A stretch of DNA of 64,000 nt from Pleurodeles waltl (taxonomy: Eukaryota > Chordata > Amphibia > Caudata > Salamandridae): contig NC_090442.1 in assembly GCF_031143425.1 (NCBI RefSeq), forward strand, positions 423,663,776 through 423,727,775. Reading direction: 5' to 3'. The notes beneath the pieces are model-generated. The model saw only the letters and a program-made list of their open reading frames with translations, was not told where the DNA came from and made no database searches. Shown piece after piece: positions 44,432 to 56,105 of this stretch; position 1 is the first letter of the stretch; each line of letters begins with the position of its first letter. A program made the position numbers and the translations under genes.

Positions 44432-45485
44432 TATACTTTACTGTTGGGTACCTTCCGAGGTGCTGCAGTGCACTGTTGATTATTACTTAGGGGGCAGATT
44501 GCACTGATGGTGCGTCCTCGCCCAACCGTGTGTGACTGTTCGACTTTCTCGTGCTCTCGTGGCCTCTTGTATTCAATCCAATCAGGCCAGGCAGCAGTGG
44601 CGCATAACGCCGGCCATTAACTGTAGAGCGCACAGCGGCCAGAGGCGTCCCCACTCATGTGGCCCCCTGTGTGTCCTCTGCGTGCCGTTTTAGCCTCCGG
44701 CTGGAGTGGGGGGGGCGGCAAAGGCACCCCGGATGCAGGAGCAAGGAGAGAGGGGGGGGCTGCTCCCTCACCCCCCGCCGATTCCCCCGTAGACGCCGTG
44801 ACCCCGTCGCCAGGAGGGGGAAAGAATCTTCAACTGGTGCCGGTCGGGGGGCCACGGCCACGGTTTCTGAATACCCCTGATGTTACCGCCACGGCCAGGC
44901 GTACCGACACTAGTACGGCACAGCGCACCTTCGCCCGCGCTCGGGCAGAGACCGTCCTGATTGTTGTCCCTCAGCTGGAGGCCGGTGGGTCCAGCACGCA
45001 GCCTCCAGGCCTCCGCTGGAGACCCGCCGTGCAGCAAAGGCCGGGGTGGCACGCCCAGAGGCCGGGGCGCCGGAGCCGCGGCAGTCGCCTCCACTCGGCC
45101 CCGGTAGAAGGGAGGGGAGAGGGGAGGAAAGAGCCTGAGCCAAGGCCTATCCCCCCTTGTGAGAGCCCCCCTCCGCAGGCGCACACTCACCGCGCTCACG
45201 TCCCTTGAGGGCAGGGCCGCAGGACGCGCTTCTCTCCTTATTGGCCACCACGGCCTCCCTGGATCTTCCGGGCGCCTCGCGGCTACCGCCCGATCCGCGT
45301 TGCCGCGTTGCCTCGCCCGGTGCCGAACGGCTCCTTCGTTGTGGGCCAGCCCCCCGAGCCCAGCCACCGCTCCCGCAGGCGCCGAGTGCAGCTCCGGGAG
45401 CGCCCTCAGGATATTATCAGCGAGCCTGTGATGGAGCGCTCGATTAGGCATCCTTCTCGGCCGCCATTTTGGCTCCTCCCCCCAC
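44432..45485 (-). promoter_or_regulatory. L1 5' UTR with internal promoter
   Basis: A CpG-rich kilobase upstream of ORF1. The minus-strand 5' end reads GGGGAGGAGCCAAAATGGCG, strikingly like the 5' end of mammalian L1. It includes a YY1-type AAAATGGCGGC at 45460-45470 within about 25 bp of the end, so the 5' end is probably complete. A 239-codon frame (45487-44768) is open across it; I treat that as a composition effect. Confidence 0.7.
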
Positions 45486-45486
45486 A

Positions 45487-45717
45487 ACAGTCTTCACCAT
45501 TGAGGAGGACGTAGCTGCCGTTTAAAAGCACCTGGAACATTTGTCTAATCAAGGGGAGTGGAACTCCCTTCAGATAATAAGCCAAGTTCACAGCAGAGGC
45601 GTAACACGCCCCATGCAAGGACAGCTGTTTACAAACCATCGAATGGCTGACTGAAGTCTCGCATTCACTACCGCTAAGAAAGACTTCTTTCATGCCACTG
45701 TAAGTGGCATGAAACAT
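45487..45717 (-). pseudogene. Retroviral env, TM part, frameshifted and truncated
   Basis: A different frame from the upstream env segment. It contains several cysteines (CETSVSHSMVC, LHGACYAS, EDCCGG) of a transmembrane-subunit ectodomain and an LLNGS glycosylation site. It runs into L1 5' UTR sequence before any membrane anchor. Confidence 0.55.
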
Positions 45718-45959
45718 TTGTACGAGAAGGGAAGCTCCCGCACCTCATGAATGTAACTATCTCCTAGCTTTTCATATCTGCCTACCGGAATGTGTTTTAA
45801 ACAGGAGGTGAATTGAAGCGTTGAAATAGGCAGATTAATAACCCCATGTATTAACCACTCAGCAGATGGTATTTCAGCCACAGTAAAAGGCATGTTTTCT
45901 AATTTCTCGATATTTAGCATGACATAAATCGCTTCCTTGTTAGCCATTAGTTGTTGTTC
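45690..45959 (-). pseudogene. Retroviral env, TM continuation after a stop
   Basis: The same frame as the main env segment, separated by one TGA at 45960-45962. Reads MANKEAIYVMLNIEKLENMP, then HIPVGRYEKLGDSYIHE. No known domain by eye, but frame continuity ties it to env. Confidence 0.6.
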
Positions 45960-47515
45960 TCACGTTAAATTAAAGGAAGAAAATATCTCCCTTGCACTGA
46001 CATGCTGCCAGGGAACGCGACCCGCCTTCAATGTTTGAAGATGCCAACCTAACTGCATAATGGACCTGATCTGACTCTGTCCATGGTGTAAAGAAGACAT
46101 ATCTGATTGTATAATGTCTATAGCAGAAGAGACAATATTATTTATTGCATATATCCGGTCGGACAAGGTGTTAATCCCATTATCCACAACCGCTAATGCC
46201 TTTTTTAGATTTTCCTGATCAATTTGCCTTAACCGGGCAGCAGCATCTTGTTGAGAAAGTTTCCAAATTTCATTATATACTGCATATAAGAAACGCTTCC
46301 TACGTGGTATTCGGGGGCCTAACAGGAAATCTTGTAAATCAGTGGTGTTAGATAGGAGACTGAGGTGTTCTCTAACTGCGCCTAGTGAGGATGATTTTAA
46401 CCACTGCTGGCACAATTTTCCCACACTATATGTTGTATTTATACCCGCATGCTCTAATGATATATAGCGAGGGTCTGGCCTACTCGTCCTAAAACCCCCT
46501 GAGGAGTTCATAAAACGTTGGTGACACCCATTGGTATCCATTGGCCACAATAACCACCCACCAGGACGTGTCAGTGATGCATTAAATGTACCATTCTGGA
46601 CCCATTCATCGAGCTCATTTTCAGTTGCATTTGTATATTTTTTCCATTTATAAAACTTTGCGGGGGCAGGTATACTGGGCATGTTTAATTCCCTAATTTT
46701 AGCTAAGCCTAAACAACTTGTCTGTTGTACCGTTTCGTTTAAAAAGATCATTTGTGTAGGAATAAGGCATGCTCTAAACAAGGCTTCCTTTCCCTTAATT
46801 TGCCAATTTCTTGTTCCCCACACACTTTTCAGATCAATCGTTTTCAGACAGTATTCATAGCCTTCTATCGATAATCGGGAAACAAAGGATTCCGAATATA
46901 TACATTTCGCATTGGTCATTAATATATGTATATCCTTAGTAGGTGGTACTTTAAAATAATGTGACTCAGCATTTTTCACATTGTGCCCAGAAAAATATGC
47001 AAACTTTTCAGAATATGTTTTGGAACTCCCCTGTGGCGGAGTCGGGCAATGTTCCCATTGCGTGTAACTAAAAACTGTTCTGGGGCTGCTCGCTATATAT
47101 ATGAAATGGTGCCCATAATAATTATAGCAAAATATATCGCCATAATTTTCTTTAAATTGGTAAACATCTTCATTTTCAAAGACAGTATAATATTGCAATT
47201 CAGTCATCATAGAATTAACTGTTCTCATATCCCAATCATCAGAAACAATGCCTGGTATTACAATATCATTCATTGATAATTTGAACACATATGGTATTTG
47301 AATAACTTCCGTGGGACCATATATATCAAACAATAATTTGTTCCAAACAATCCCATCAGGAATTGGCACTGCGGAAATGTTCATAAAGGATAAGTCTCTT
47401 CGGACTTTATGCAATGAAAAATGTGGCTTTAAAACCTCCTCCACCAGTTCAACTGTTGATCTTTCAGGATGAAAGTGACCATGTGTTAATAAGAAAAAGG
47501 TGATGACAAAACCAA
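45960..47515 (-). pseudogene. Retroviral envelope (SU and start of TM)
   Basis: Surface glycoprotein for entry. The first ATG is at 47444, but the frame is open upstream to about 47515 and encodes a hydrophobic stretch (IGFVITFFLL) without a Met. The leader therefore probably came from a spliced exon or has been mutated. SU has several N-glycosylation sites (NATE, NGTFNAS, NSSG, NTTY, NTTD) and cysteines. A furin-type site RIPRRKRF near residue 380 marks the SU/TM boundary. TM then has a long heptad-rich segment (WKLSQQDAAARLRQIDQ). A TGA at 45960-45962 ends the frame. The layout fits a spuma-like or other class III env; similarity is too low to name one. Confidence 0.7.
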
Positions 47516-47549
47516 TCTAAAGTAGAAAGGCTAAGACAGTCAAAGAGAG

Positions 47550-48030
47550 CTATAGATAGTTCCATGGAAAAATAAAATAAGTTTCTTTAAGCCAAGTTTT
47601 TAGCTTACATGTACTTGACAAGTCAGCTGCCGAAGAGGCGAATGAATCTAAGAAGTCATCGTTGAAGTCAGCAAAATATCCAGAGGCAGTTCGTGCAAAT
47701 GGCGGAGCCGTTGTCAGTGATGGAATTGGTGTTTCCTGCGGTGGCACACTATAGATAGCACCATCCGTCTGTGTCGGAGTTGAGTTAACTTGGTCAAATG
47801 TTTCTAAATTAGTTGACGTTAGTGGAACTAATGCAAGATCATCTTCCACCCTCCCCAAGCTCGGAGAGGTGTTGGTGTTGGTATATACAACTTGTAGAAG
47901 AACTTCTTCACCAGTAGTGAGAGGGATTCGTGAACTACTGGATGTTCCTCTTGGTTGGCTGTGCAGGATCACATGGTGTAGTTTGACATTGTCGATGGAG
48001 ACAAAATGATTTTCTTTGGCACCTGCCAAC
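47550..48030 (-). pseudogene. Retroviral pol, C-terminal tail
   Basis: The frame upstream of the ATG at 48029 reads RTVILPPLAGAKENHFVSID, which continues the integrase C-terminal SH3-like domain after a frameshift near 48045. The remainder is Thr/Pro/Ser-rich and acidic (YFADFNDDFLDSF). It could instead be a small accessory protein, but the continuity with integrase is more economical. Confidence 0.5.
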
Positions 48031-48040
48031 GGTGGTAGAA

Positions 48041-48940
48041 TTACAGTTCTGGTACCGTGTATCCATAGTACTGGGACTGGTGCTTTTTCACAGCAACTTT
48101 CTCACATACATGTTCCCCAACTTTGGGAATCCAGCCGGTAGATGTTACGGGCACATCCCTGATTCTTGTGGAGGCGGCACTGTTAGAAGAATTATCATCA
48201 AGGAACTGTTGCAATTCCTGTAAAACAGTGACACGTTCATTTATGTCAAAAGGTGTTTCTGCTGCCTCCACGGCAGAACCATCAAGATCTGGAACATACA
48301 TTCGAGTTCTGAACAGGCACTCATATGAAGTACGATTCCCCAGGGATCTTCTAGGCAGATTATTTAGTGCTCTCTGGACTCCATATAGGTGATTAAGCCA
48401 ACTACGACCCGTACCTAAGACTCTGGCTCTTAAGGATTGCTTTAAATCACGGTGTAATCGCTCCACAACACTATTTCCCTTGGGATGAAATGGAGACGAG
48501 TACTGGAGTTGGACCCCCAATGAAGCCATGGCGTCCCTGAATGCCCTTGAGGCGAAAGCAGGGCCCTGGTCCGAATGGAAAGCCGCAACTGCATATGTAC
48601 CAATAAAGACTTGCAACATCTTTAATAACAGTCCGAGCGTCAGCATTGTGGCCACACCCATAAAAATCTGGAGCATGAATCAACAGCGACTAAAATATAT
48701 TTTTATGCAGTATCAGGTGTGAGGGGACCACAGTGGTCCAAGTACACACATTGTAACGGTTTGTTAGAAATTAAGAGGGGTGTCTGCGGCGGGCGCTTGG
48801 CAGTGGAAACTTTAATTTGTTGACAGATGTCACAACAAAGGACATACTGCTTGGTCTCTTTGTAAAGATCTAGCCACCAATAATGGGCCTGCTAGATCGA
48901 AATTGTAGTCGCCACACCAGCATGGGCAGATGCCACCCCT
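48041..48940 (-). pseudogene. Retroviral integrase, frameshifted
   Basis: The N-terminal zinc domain begins at the end of the RNase H frame and changes frame near 48890. Its distal part reads YVLCCDICQQ. The first catalytic Asp is in YLDHCGPL (about 48735), the second in FHSDQGPAFASRAF, the Glu in NSVVERLHRDLKQSL. A WLNHLYGVQRALNNLPRRSL helix and a C-terminal GWIPKVGEHV segment follow. The catalytic residues are intact but the frame is broken at least three times. Confidence 0.78.
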
Positions 48941-49646
48941 CATGCGCTGCTTTAATCAACCCTGGTCTGATGTCTTTGTTGGGAATGTCTCTTACACCTA
49001 CACCTGGTATTCTAACTTCAGCGTTCAGGCAATCTCCCATTCGGTAGGAATATTTATTACGAAATCCTTTAGGATAGGGCTTACCATCAGCCGTAGCTGT
49101 CACAGCTGCCCATATGTCTGCATCCGGTTTGGAACTCGAACGAGTCACTCCAGCTACAGCAGCCACCGCCATTGCTGACTTTGCGGCTTCATCAGCCAAT
49201 GTATTTCCAGCAACATGTATTCCAACGTGCTGGTGTCCAAGTGTGTGTACAACGTGGACATTTGGTAGCGTCTCTTTCAGATCTGCTACTTTCCCCCACA
49301 GAAGTCTGTGTTTAATGGTGTTGCCTTTGGAATCTCTGAACCCATTCTGGCGCCAGTAATGCAGGTATTCATTAAAGGACTGAACACAATAATACGAATC
49401 ACAAACAATCAGAGTAAGCTGTGCAGGATCCGTGTGTTCCAGTGCCATCAGCAGAGCTTTTAGTTCTGCCAATTGTGCTGTGCAATCCCCTAGGATTTGA
49501 GTAAAGGTATGTAGAGGACAGAATTTTTTGCCCTTCATGTAGCCACTTACGACTGTGCAAGCAGCAGAGTATTGGTGTTTAGTTCCAATTGCAGGTTGTG
49601 CTGAGCCATCGGTGTACATGACTCTATGATATTGTTCAATAGGCAA
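48941..49646 (-). pseudogene. Retroviral RNase H
   Basis: MYTDGSAQPAIG carries the first catalytic Asp, AELKALLMALEH the Glu, LIVCDSYYCVQS the second Asp, and GNTLADEAAK the last. The HTLGHQHVG segment holds the conserved His. A tail (about 49120-48960) links to the integrase zinc domain (IKAAHEGWH). Catalytic residues are all present. It is in a different frame from RT. Confidence 0.8.
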
Positions 49647-49738
49647 TGTATTTGCTGGAACTGGGTATTCTATTTCATATTGTAAAAATTCTTGAGTTTG
49701 TAACTTTGGGTCAAAAATGTAGTCTACATCAGTGGCCG

Positions 49739-50960
49739 TCAGAGACGTAGCCCATTGTATCCAACGTGGATGTAATGCTTTGCAACGCTGGCTTTTGTAA
49801 CAGCCTCTAGGGCTGGGATCGGAGAAATTACAATAATGCGTTTTCCTTGGGCAAGAGGTCTTTCTTTAAAGACAGCCATCTGAACAGCAGTGAGAATTTT
49901 CTCTGTGGGAGCGAAGCGCTGTTCTGCCGCTGAATATAAGTATGATTTGTATGCAATCGGGATTGTCTCACCTTCATTGAATGTCACATAGGTGAAACCG
50001 ATGGCCCCAGCTATCACTCTGATGACCAAATGTGTTTTGTTGTCCCTCGTGTGTAAGTGTTGTGCCACAAGCATGTCTGTTTGCAACTCTCGAAGAATGC
50101 GTGTGCGTTCAATTGTCCAGAATTTACTTGCAAAATCGGGATGTATTAGATCATATAAAGGTTTTATGCGTGTAGCATAATCAGGAATGTAAGTTCTGCC
50201 AAAATTTAGGAAACCCAATAGATATTGAAGTTTCTTAATCGTATTTGGTGGTTGTAACTGTGCGCATTTCTCTAAGAATTGTGGTGCTAGGCTCTTTCCT
50301 TCACTTGACAGCTCATATCCTAGGATCAGGACTCTGAGGAAGGCTATTTTAGTTTTTTTTAAGTTGAATTTGTAGCCAAATTCAGCAAATCCTACAACAA
50401 TGCGGGCTACCCATCTTAAATGTTGTAGTAATTCATCATCCGTAAGATAGATATCATCTACATAGGACAATGCTTCAGGGTCAATCTCGTGCAAAATTGC
50501 AGTGACACGAGCTGCGAACAGACCTGGGCTGTTCTTATACCCCTGAGGTAAACGACAGATTTTTTTTGGGAGCCTAGTGCAATGAAACTTGTTAAGTCTC
50601 TACTCTCAGGCGCTATATTCTGGCAGAAAAAAACCATTGGAAATGTCCAGTGTTGTTTAGTATTTTTTACGCACTATGTTGTTCATTAGTGCTGTGCTAT
50701 GCGAGTTTTGGATAGCATAGGTGCATGTATGACTGTTTAAATGTCTGTAGTCTAAGACTATTCTATATGAATTGTCTGGCTTAGCTACTGGGAATAATGG
50801 ATTATTCATTGGCAAGACACAGGGTTCAATTACGCCCTGGTACTCTAATTGCGTGAGTATTTCTCTCACTGGTGCTTTTGCTTCATGTTTTATAGGATAC
50901 TGTGGTTGTGGTTGAGGTTCACTTTTAGTTGGAATCACATGGTAGGGGGATTCTTGATCC
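49739..50960 (-). pseudogene. Retroviral reverse transcriptase, broken
   Basis: The fingers start with QYPIKHEAKAPVREILTQLE, then GVIEPCVLPMNNPLFPVAK and YRIVLDYRHLNSH. Frames break at 50530-50660. Then come CRLPQGYKNSPGLFAARV, the active site YVDDIYLTDDE, and thumb/connection FGYKFNLKKTKIAF and LLGFLNFGRTYIPDYATRIK. The YVDD box, the LPQG motif and the LNF-R-YIP connection resemble spumavirus and class III ERV polymerases more than gypsy ones. Confidence 0.8.
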
Positions 50961-51109
50961 CATCCTACATGATTTCTGAATAATGCGGGTGCTTGGGCTA
51001 AAGCCCATTCAATGGAATAGGATTCAGCGAGTTCCTCTGGAACAAGGGGCGAGAAAGAAGGCTTAATGACTTCTTCTCCATATGGGCAGGTACGGACAAA
51101 GTCAGGTGG

Positions 51110-51400
51110 CTAATCTTGTTCGGCCAACAAGACATCATATGTGTTTACTACGCGATCCCAAAAGATTGCATCTATTATGCATTTAATGTCTCCTTCTAAC
51201 TGTAACTTTACTTTGTACACCCTATCAGGTGTGGAGACACGCATGTCCGCAGTCTCTACTTATATAAAGTCATCAGTTGTTTCCCCTCCAGATGCTCTAG
51301 AAGATTCCGGCGAACTATTGTGACCTCTGCCATGCTGTCTAGCAGTGCTACAGCCCAATTCTTGTTCTTCAAGAAGACCCTCTTCCTGAGTGGCATGTCT
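51110..51400 (-). pseudogene. Retroviral aspartic protease remnant
   Basis: In the frame offset from gag, the minus strand reads WAVALLDSMAEVTIVRRNLL. The catalytic Asp is kept but DSGA has become DSMA. A stop follows near 51258, and further stops lie before RT. Gag and protease overlap in different frames around 51370. Confidence 0.6.
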
Positions 51401-52834
51401 GACTGTGACTGCTGCCACTTTTTTCTTTTTGAATTGTGGTTTTTGTTGGGCGGGTTTCTCTTCCTTTTTAACAGAAACCTCCGAAGAGCGTTGTGATTCC
51501 TGTCTCGGTTTCACATACTCTGACCTTCGTTCTGATCGCCTACCTCTCTCATTTTGTTTTTCCTATGAGTCCTGAAAGGAACGAGATTGGCGTGTATCAG
51601 TATTTTGATATCTATCAGGCGTTTTTATGTTATCTCTATTTCTGAGATTACACCTATTCTGCGGGGTCTCCATACGCGGAGATTCTCCCCTCTCTTTTTT
51701 AGGAGTTTGTTGCTTTTTATCCCAGCGTTTCTTATTACCCTCAGGTGCTTGCTTAGGGGAATCTGTACTCGATTTTCCCAGAAATTTTGTTTTTTGTGGT
51801 CTGGCCCATAGACTATCTCGACCAATACTTGAATAGGTCTCTGCTATTATTTTAGGCAGCTCTCGTTCCTGATCCTGTTGTGGAACATCACGGAGCCGCA
51901 TGCGCACTGCAAGCGCCACCGCTTCCCCTTTATGATTACTTAAAATGATTCAGGATACTGTGGCAAAATTGCCCATCAATTGCTTCCCCAAATCTAGGGC
52001 CGGGGCAGCCCCGTATTCATCTTGAATTTGTTTCAATACCTCCGGTAAATTGGCAAGTGTCGGTGTTCCATGTGCGGTTGTATAGAGCGCTGCAAACACC
52101 GTGCCCCAGGTATTACAGTTATCTTCTGTAGGGACCATCCCCAAAGGCAAGCACATTGTTGATATTCTATTTTTATCCTGAGGTCCTGTATGGGGAAATA
52201 CTGCCTCCAGCGTATTAATCTTTTGTGCTAACCAAAACGGAGTTTCCTCTCGTTTGGCGGGTACTTTACCCATAATCGAATGTACAGTCACAGGATTTAT
52301 ACCTGGCGTTGCTGCTTGTGGATGTGCTGGAGCAGCACGTGCTGGGTTTGTATTTAGTGTTTGCATCACGAATTGTACTAATCGTCTATATATCGCTATC
52401 AGTTCAGTATATAAACGTCGAACCTCAGTTACCGCTAAAGTTTCAACCGCAGGGTGTGGTGTATATGTGGCCAATAAAGGCCAGGTAGGACCATCATTAC
52501 TTAGAGGACCTAATCTTACTGGTGATATTGTGTGGGGTAGGGCGCCATCAAGCCAATTATTATGTTCTTGATAAGATAGAGGTATCTCTAAATATGCGTA
52601 TGCTCTGTATTGTCCAGGCGCATTTGCAGGTGTATATTGGTGAAATGTATTTGTGTTCCCATCCACTGCAGGAAATGTGACCCAAGAATAGAAAAGTTCT
52701 GTTCTATAAGCTGCATGGGCATCCACCACAAATGTGACTGGACCCCCCTGGACCGTTAGGCCATTCGCTAATAAATGTGCAGTTAGAGGTTGTCTCATAT
52801 TAACCGCTATTTGTACCTGCTGTGGATTCGCCAT
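51260..52834 (-). pseudogene. Retroviral gag with two in-frame stops
   Basis: One frame runs about 525 codons from ATG 52834 (MANPQQVQIAVNMRQPL) to 51260, interrupted by TGA at 51950-51952 and TAG at 51563-51565. The first 294 residues include a capsid-like helical part (TPFWLAQKINTLEAVF ... LPEVLKQIQDEY). The C-terminal third is basic (KKRWDKKQQTPKKERGE; KPQFKKKKVAAV) and has no Cys-X2-Cys-X4-His-X4-Cys box, a trait of spumavirus gag. Matrix and budding motifs are not obvious. Confidence 0.7.
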
Positions 52835-53049
52835 TGTAGTGACACTATGAGTTCAGAGAAGGCACACTAAAATAGGGCTTTTCCTTTAAAGTTCAAGCTT
52901 GAACAACCTCCAGCTGCAGTAGGATAGCCTACGCAGCTGTGGTGGAAGTCCTCAGTACCACGGATGTCTCCGCATACGGTATTGAGGCGTCATTATATAT
53001 AATGAGACAGAGATACTCCGGAGGCCCCGAAAATTAGAGCCTGACCAAA

Positions 53050-53063
53050 CGTTGGCGGCGCCA
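53050..53063 (-). promoter_or_regulatory. ERV primer-binding site, Lys-type
   Basis: Directly after the LTR the minus strand reads TGGCGCCGCCAACG, close to the tRNA-Lys1,2 type site TGGCGCCCAACG but with a small insertion. Confidence 0.7.
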
Positions 53064-54054
53064 TGTCGCGTAGGCTCTCATTATTCTAATGAGACTACTG
53101 GATTCTGAGCAGCAGGATCATCCGCGGTGTGGGAGACTGAGTCTAACCCACTGCAGGTGACACCTGTCGCTCTGAATCCGGGTTTTGCTCCGGCTAACTA
53201 GCAGTGCCTCATCCCTATCACAGGATAGTGATGATTGGGCAGATGAGCACATGACATACTAGGCTTCTCAGGGAAGTTGTGGTCACTCGGGGTCGCATCC
53301 AGTTCTCTCATTTACAGTTCAGTCTCGTGTATAAATGACAAACAGAAGCAGTATATGTTTCAATGATTTGTTTAATAAAACAACTGCATCTTAGATAGCA
53401 AAGCGTGAGTTGCAATAACCAGGACGACACAACATGACAGTATTAAAATGGTGGCGAGAAGAGTGAAGCATAAAAACAACGTTATCATATTGTCCCTATA
53501 ATCGAAGGTATATTTCCTATCTAGGTTATAATTTGAGCACAGCATGTTAAGCTCTAATTCTGCCTTTCAGGTTCCCCTGGGAAGACATGATCCCTCATAC
53601 CTGAGCAAAGGCCTGTGGTCTGCGTTAGCATCTGTAGCGAAGCATTCAGCAATCAGCATACAGTCGTGGTTCCCTGGCTGGAATCTCCTTCTAAGGTGTA
53701 AGGGACAAGGAAGTGTTTAAATAACAACACAGCTGATGTTCTGAAAAATTGTCCCTACATAAGGATGTGAATTTTCTACGAATGTTGGAGACTAAACTTC
53801 TACCATGTTCACTGGCAATGTACCGAACTGTAGCCTTGAATGAAGCACAGAGTGATCAAGAATGTCTTGTTTGAGAACACAGTGCTGGGCTAGGCAAAAC
53901 AGTTAGATAGATGAAAATAAAACAAGACCGTAAAAATGGTTATTGTAAAAATAACAATGCGAAGCCGAATAAAATATATCCAGGTTAAAGTGCACAGCGG
54001 CCTAGTGTGTTAAAATAACGTGCATGGAGCTGTAACTAAAATGGCTACACAACA
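53064..54054 (-). repeat. ERV 5' LTR (991 bp)
   Basis: Minus-strand ends TGTTGTGTAGCC and GCCTACGCGACA (TG...CA), with the PBS adjacent. An ATTAAA-type signal lies in TTTTATTAAACAAATC (about 53375). The upstream flank is LTR family C at GGGAGAGGGGTGTTAC, so it inserted there. No second LTR is in the window to date it. Confidence 0.82.
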
Positions 54055-56105
54055 GGGAGAGGGGTGTTACACCCCTCCCTTTGGAAATAGGTGTTAGAGG
54101 CTTGGGAGGGGTAGCCTCCCCAAGCCACTGGGAATGCTTTGAACTGCATTTTGGTGCCCTACTTGCATAATCCAGTCTACACTGGTTCAGGAACCCCCAG
54201 TCCCTGCTCTGGCATGAAACTGGAGGAAGGTAAGGGGCGTGACCAATCTCCTGTCCATCACCACCCCAGGGGTGGTGCTCAGAGCTCCTCCAGAGGGTCC
54301 CTGAGTTTTGCCATCTTGGATTCAAGGTTGGCAGGGAACTCTGGGTGCATCTGAGTGGCCATTGCCAGCAGGTGACGTCAGAACCCTCCCCTGATAGGTG
54401 CTTACCTGGTTAGCTAACCAATCCCCATTTCAGGGCTACATAGGGTCTCTCCTTTGGGCGGTTCTTCAGATTCGGATTGCAAGACTCCAGCAGGAATCCT
54501 TTGCATCCTCCACTTCAACTTCTCACTGAAGAAACTGCATCTGGACCCTACAGGAACTCTTTAAACTGCAACGAAGAAGCAAGACGCCTTCTACAACATT
54601 GTATCTTCAGCTCCTGCCAGCAACTGCAACTGTTTCCCAGTTGTGCATCCTCTGAGGACAGCCTGTCTTCAGCCTGCACCAGAAGATTGAAGGAATCTCC
54701 CTTGGGGTGAAGGAGTCACCCCCCTGCTTCAGCAGGCACCTACTGCAATGACGACTGGCTGCGTGGATCCCCTCTCCTGCTGAGCTGCGTGGATGCTGCA
54801 TCACGGGTGGTGGACTGAAGTGGTCCCGAAGGTCCTGGTGTCCCACTGTCCAACTTTGGTGGAGGTAAGAGCTTGCCTTCCCACACAAGACAGTACCTCC
54901 GCACAGCGCTTGTTTTGCAGTTGCCAAGGCTTGTTGGCATCCTTCCATGAAGTTCTTCATGCATCTTGCAGCTCCAGCCCCCAGCACTCTATCCTGCAAC
55001 ACACAGCTTCCTGAGTCGTTCTCCGGCGGCGTGGCATCCTTTGACATCATGCTGTGTGGTCCTCTTTTGCACCTTACTTGTCCCTGTGCTGTGGGACTTC
55101 TGTGCACACTGTCTGGTCTTCTGTGGGCTCTCTGAGTTGCTGAGAGCCCTCTCTGAGTCCCCCTTCTGGGTAGAGTCCATCTGGTCCTTCCTAGTCCCAG
55201 GCAGCGTAATTTTCTACTAACCCCAAGCTTTTCATGTGCCAAGGCTTGTTGGCAGACTCCAGCGACGCAATCCAAATTGTGATCCTCCATCTGGCGTGGG
55301 ACATCATTTGCACCAACCAGGAACCCGACTCCGTCTTCTTGGGTGCAGTACTGACTGTTCCTGTTCACCGGTGGTTCTTCTTTTGCATCTTCATTCGGCT
55401 TAGCAGGGGCTCCTGTTCTTTCCGGACTCTTCTGTGCTTCTTGGACTTGGTCCCCTTCTTCCACAGGTCCAGGAATCCACTGTTGGTGTCTTGCAGTCTC
55501 TTCTGGATTTTACATAATCCTTCTTTTCGTTTCTGTGTGTGTTCTGGGAAAGTTACTGTGTTTCACTCTTGCTTTCCTGGGCCCTGGGATGGGTTCTGGT
55601 ACTTACCTTTGGGATTTTCTAGTACTCCCAGCTCCACTCTACATACTACACTTGCCTAGGTGGGAAACTAACATTTGCATTCCGCTTTCTTAATATATGA
55701 TTTGTGTTCCCCCTAGGTCCATTTCTAACTATTCTGATTTTCACTAATTGCACAGTTTTCTAACTGGTTTTATGCCTATTTCTGCATACTAGTGTATATA
55801 ATTTGTGTATTACTTCTCTCCTGAGGGAGTATAGTTTCTATGGTATTTTTGGTATGTGTGTCACCAAAATAAAGTACCTTTCTTTTGGTAACACTGAGTA
55901 TTTTCTTTCATTGTGTGAGTACTGTGTGACTGCAGTGGCATTGCATGAGCTTTGCATGTCTCCTAGAGAAGCCTTGGCTACTCATTCACAGCTACCTCTA
56001 GAGAGCCTGGCTTCTAGACACTGCCTACACTTATACGGGATAACTGGGCCTGGAATAAGGTGTGAGTACCATAAGTGCCCACTACAAACCAGGCCAGCCC
56101 CTACA
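54055..56105 (+). mobile_element. LTR family C, second copy, 5' part missing
   Basis: Aligns with 8466-15675 minus its three inserts, giving the reference for those inserts. Ends GCCAGCCCCTACA. TATA-like and AATAAA signals lie near 55793 and 55868. The first 800 bp of the family are missing because the ERV interrupts it and the far side is absent. No gene; the 285-codon antisense frame at 54607-55464 is spurious. Confidence 0.8.

Larger units (their letters stand above)
45486..54054 (-). mobile_element. Endogenous retrovirus, spuma/class III-like, 3' truncated
   Basis: Order on the minus strand: 5' LTR (53064-54054), PBS, gag, pro, RT, RNase H, integrase, env. Env stops at the L1 5' end near 45486 and no 3' LTR is present. 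Similarity of the RT and RNase H motifs to foamy viruses, absence of a Cys-His knuckle in gag, and a Lys-type PBS suggest a spumavirus-like or class III lineage. Multiple stops and frameshifts show it is defective. The LTR sits inside LTR family C (54055-56105). Confidence 0.8.

Noticed and set aside
44657..45487. Frames on both strands, up to 239 codons
   Set aside because: L1 5' UTR with high CpG; kept only as a question in the findings.
54607..55464. 285-codon antisense frame in LTR C
   Set aside because: Broken in the other LTR C copy (only pieces at 14504-14885) and has no recognisable domain.
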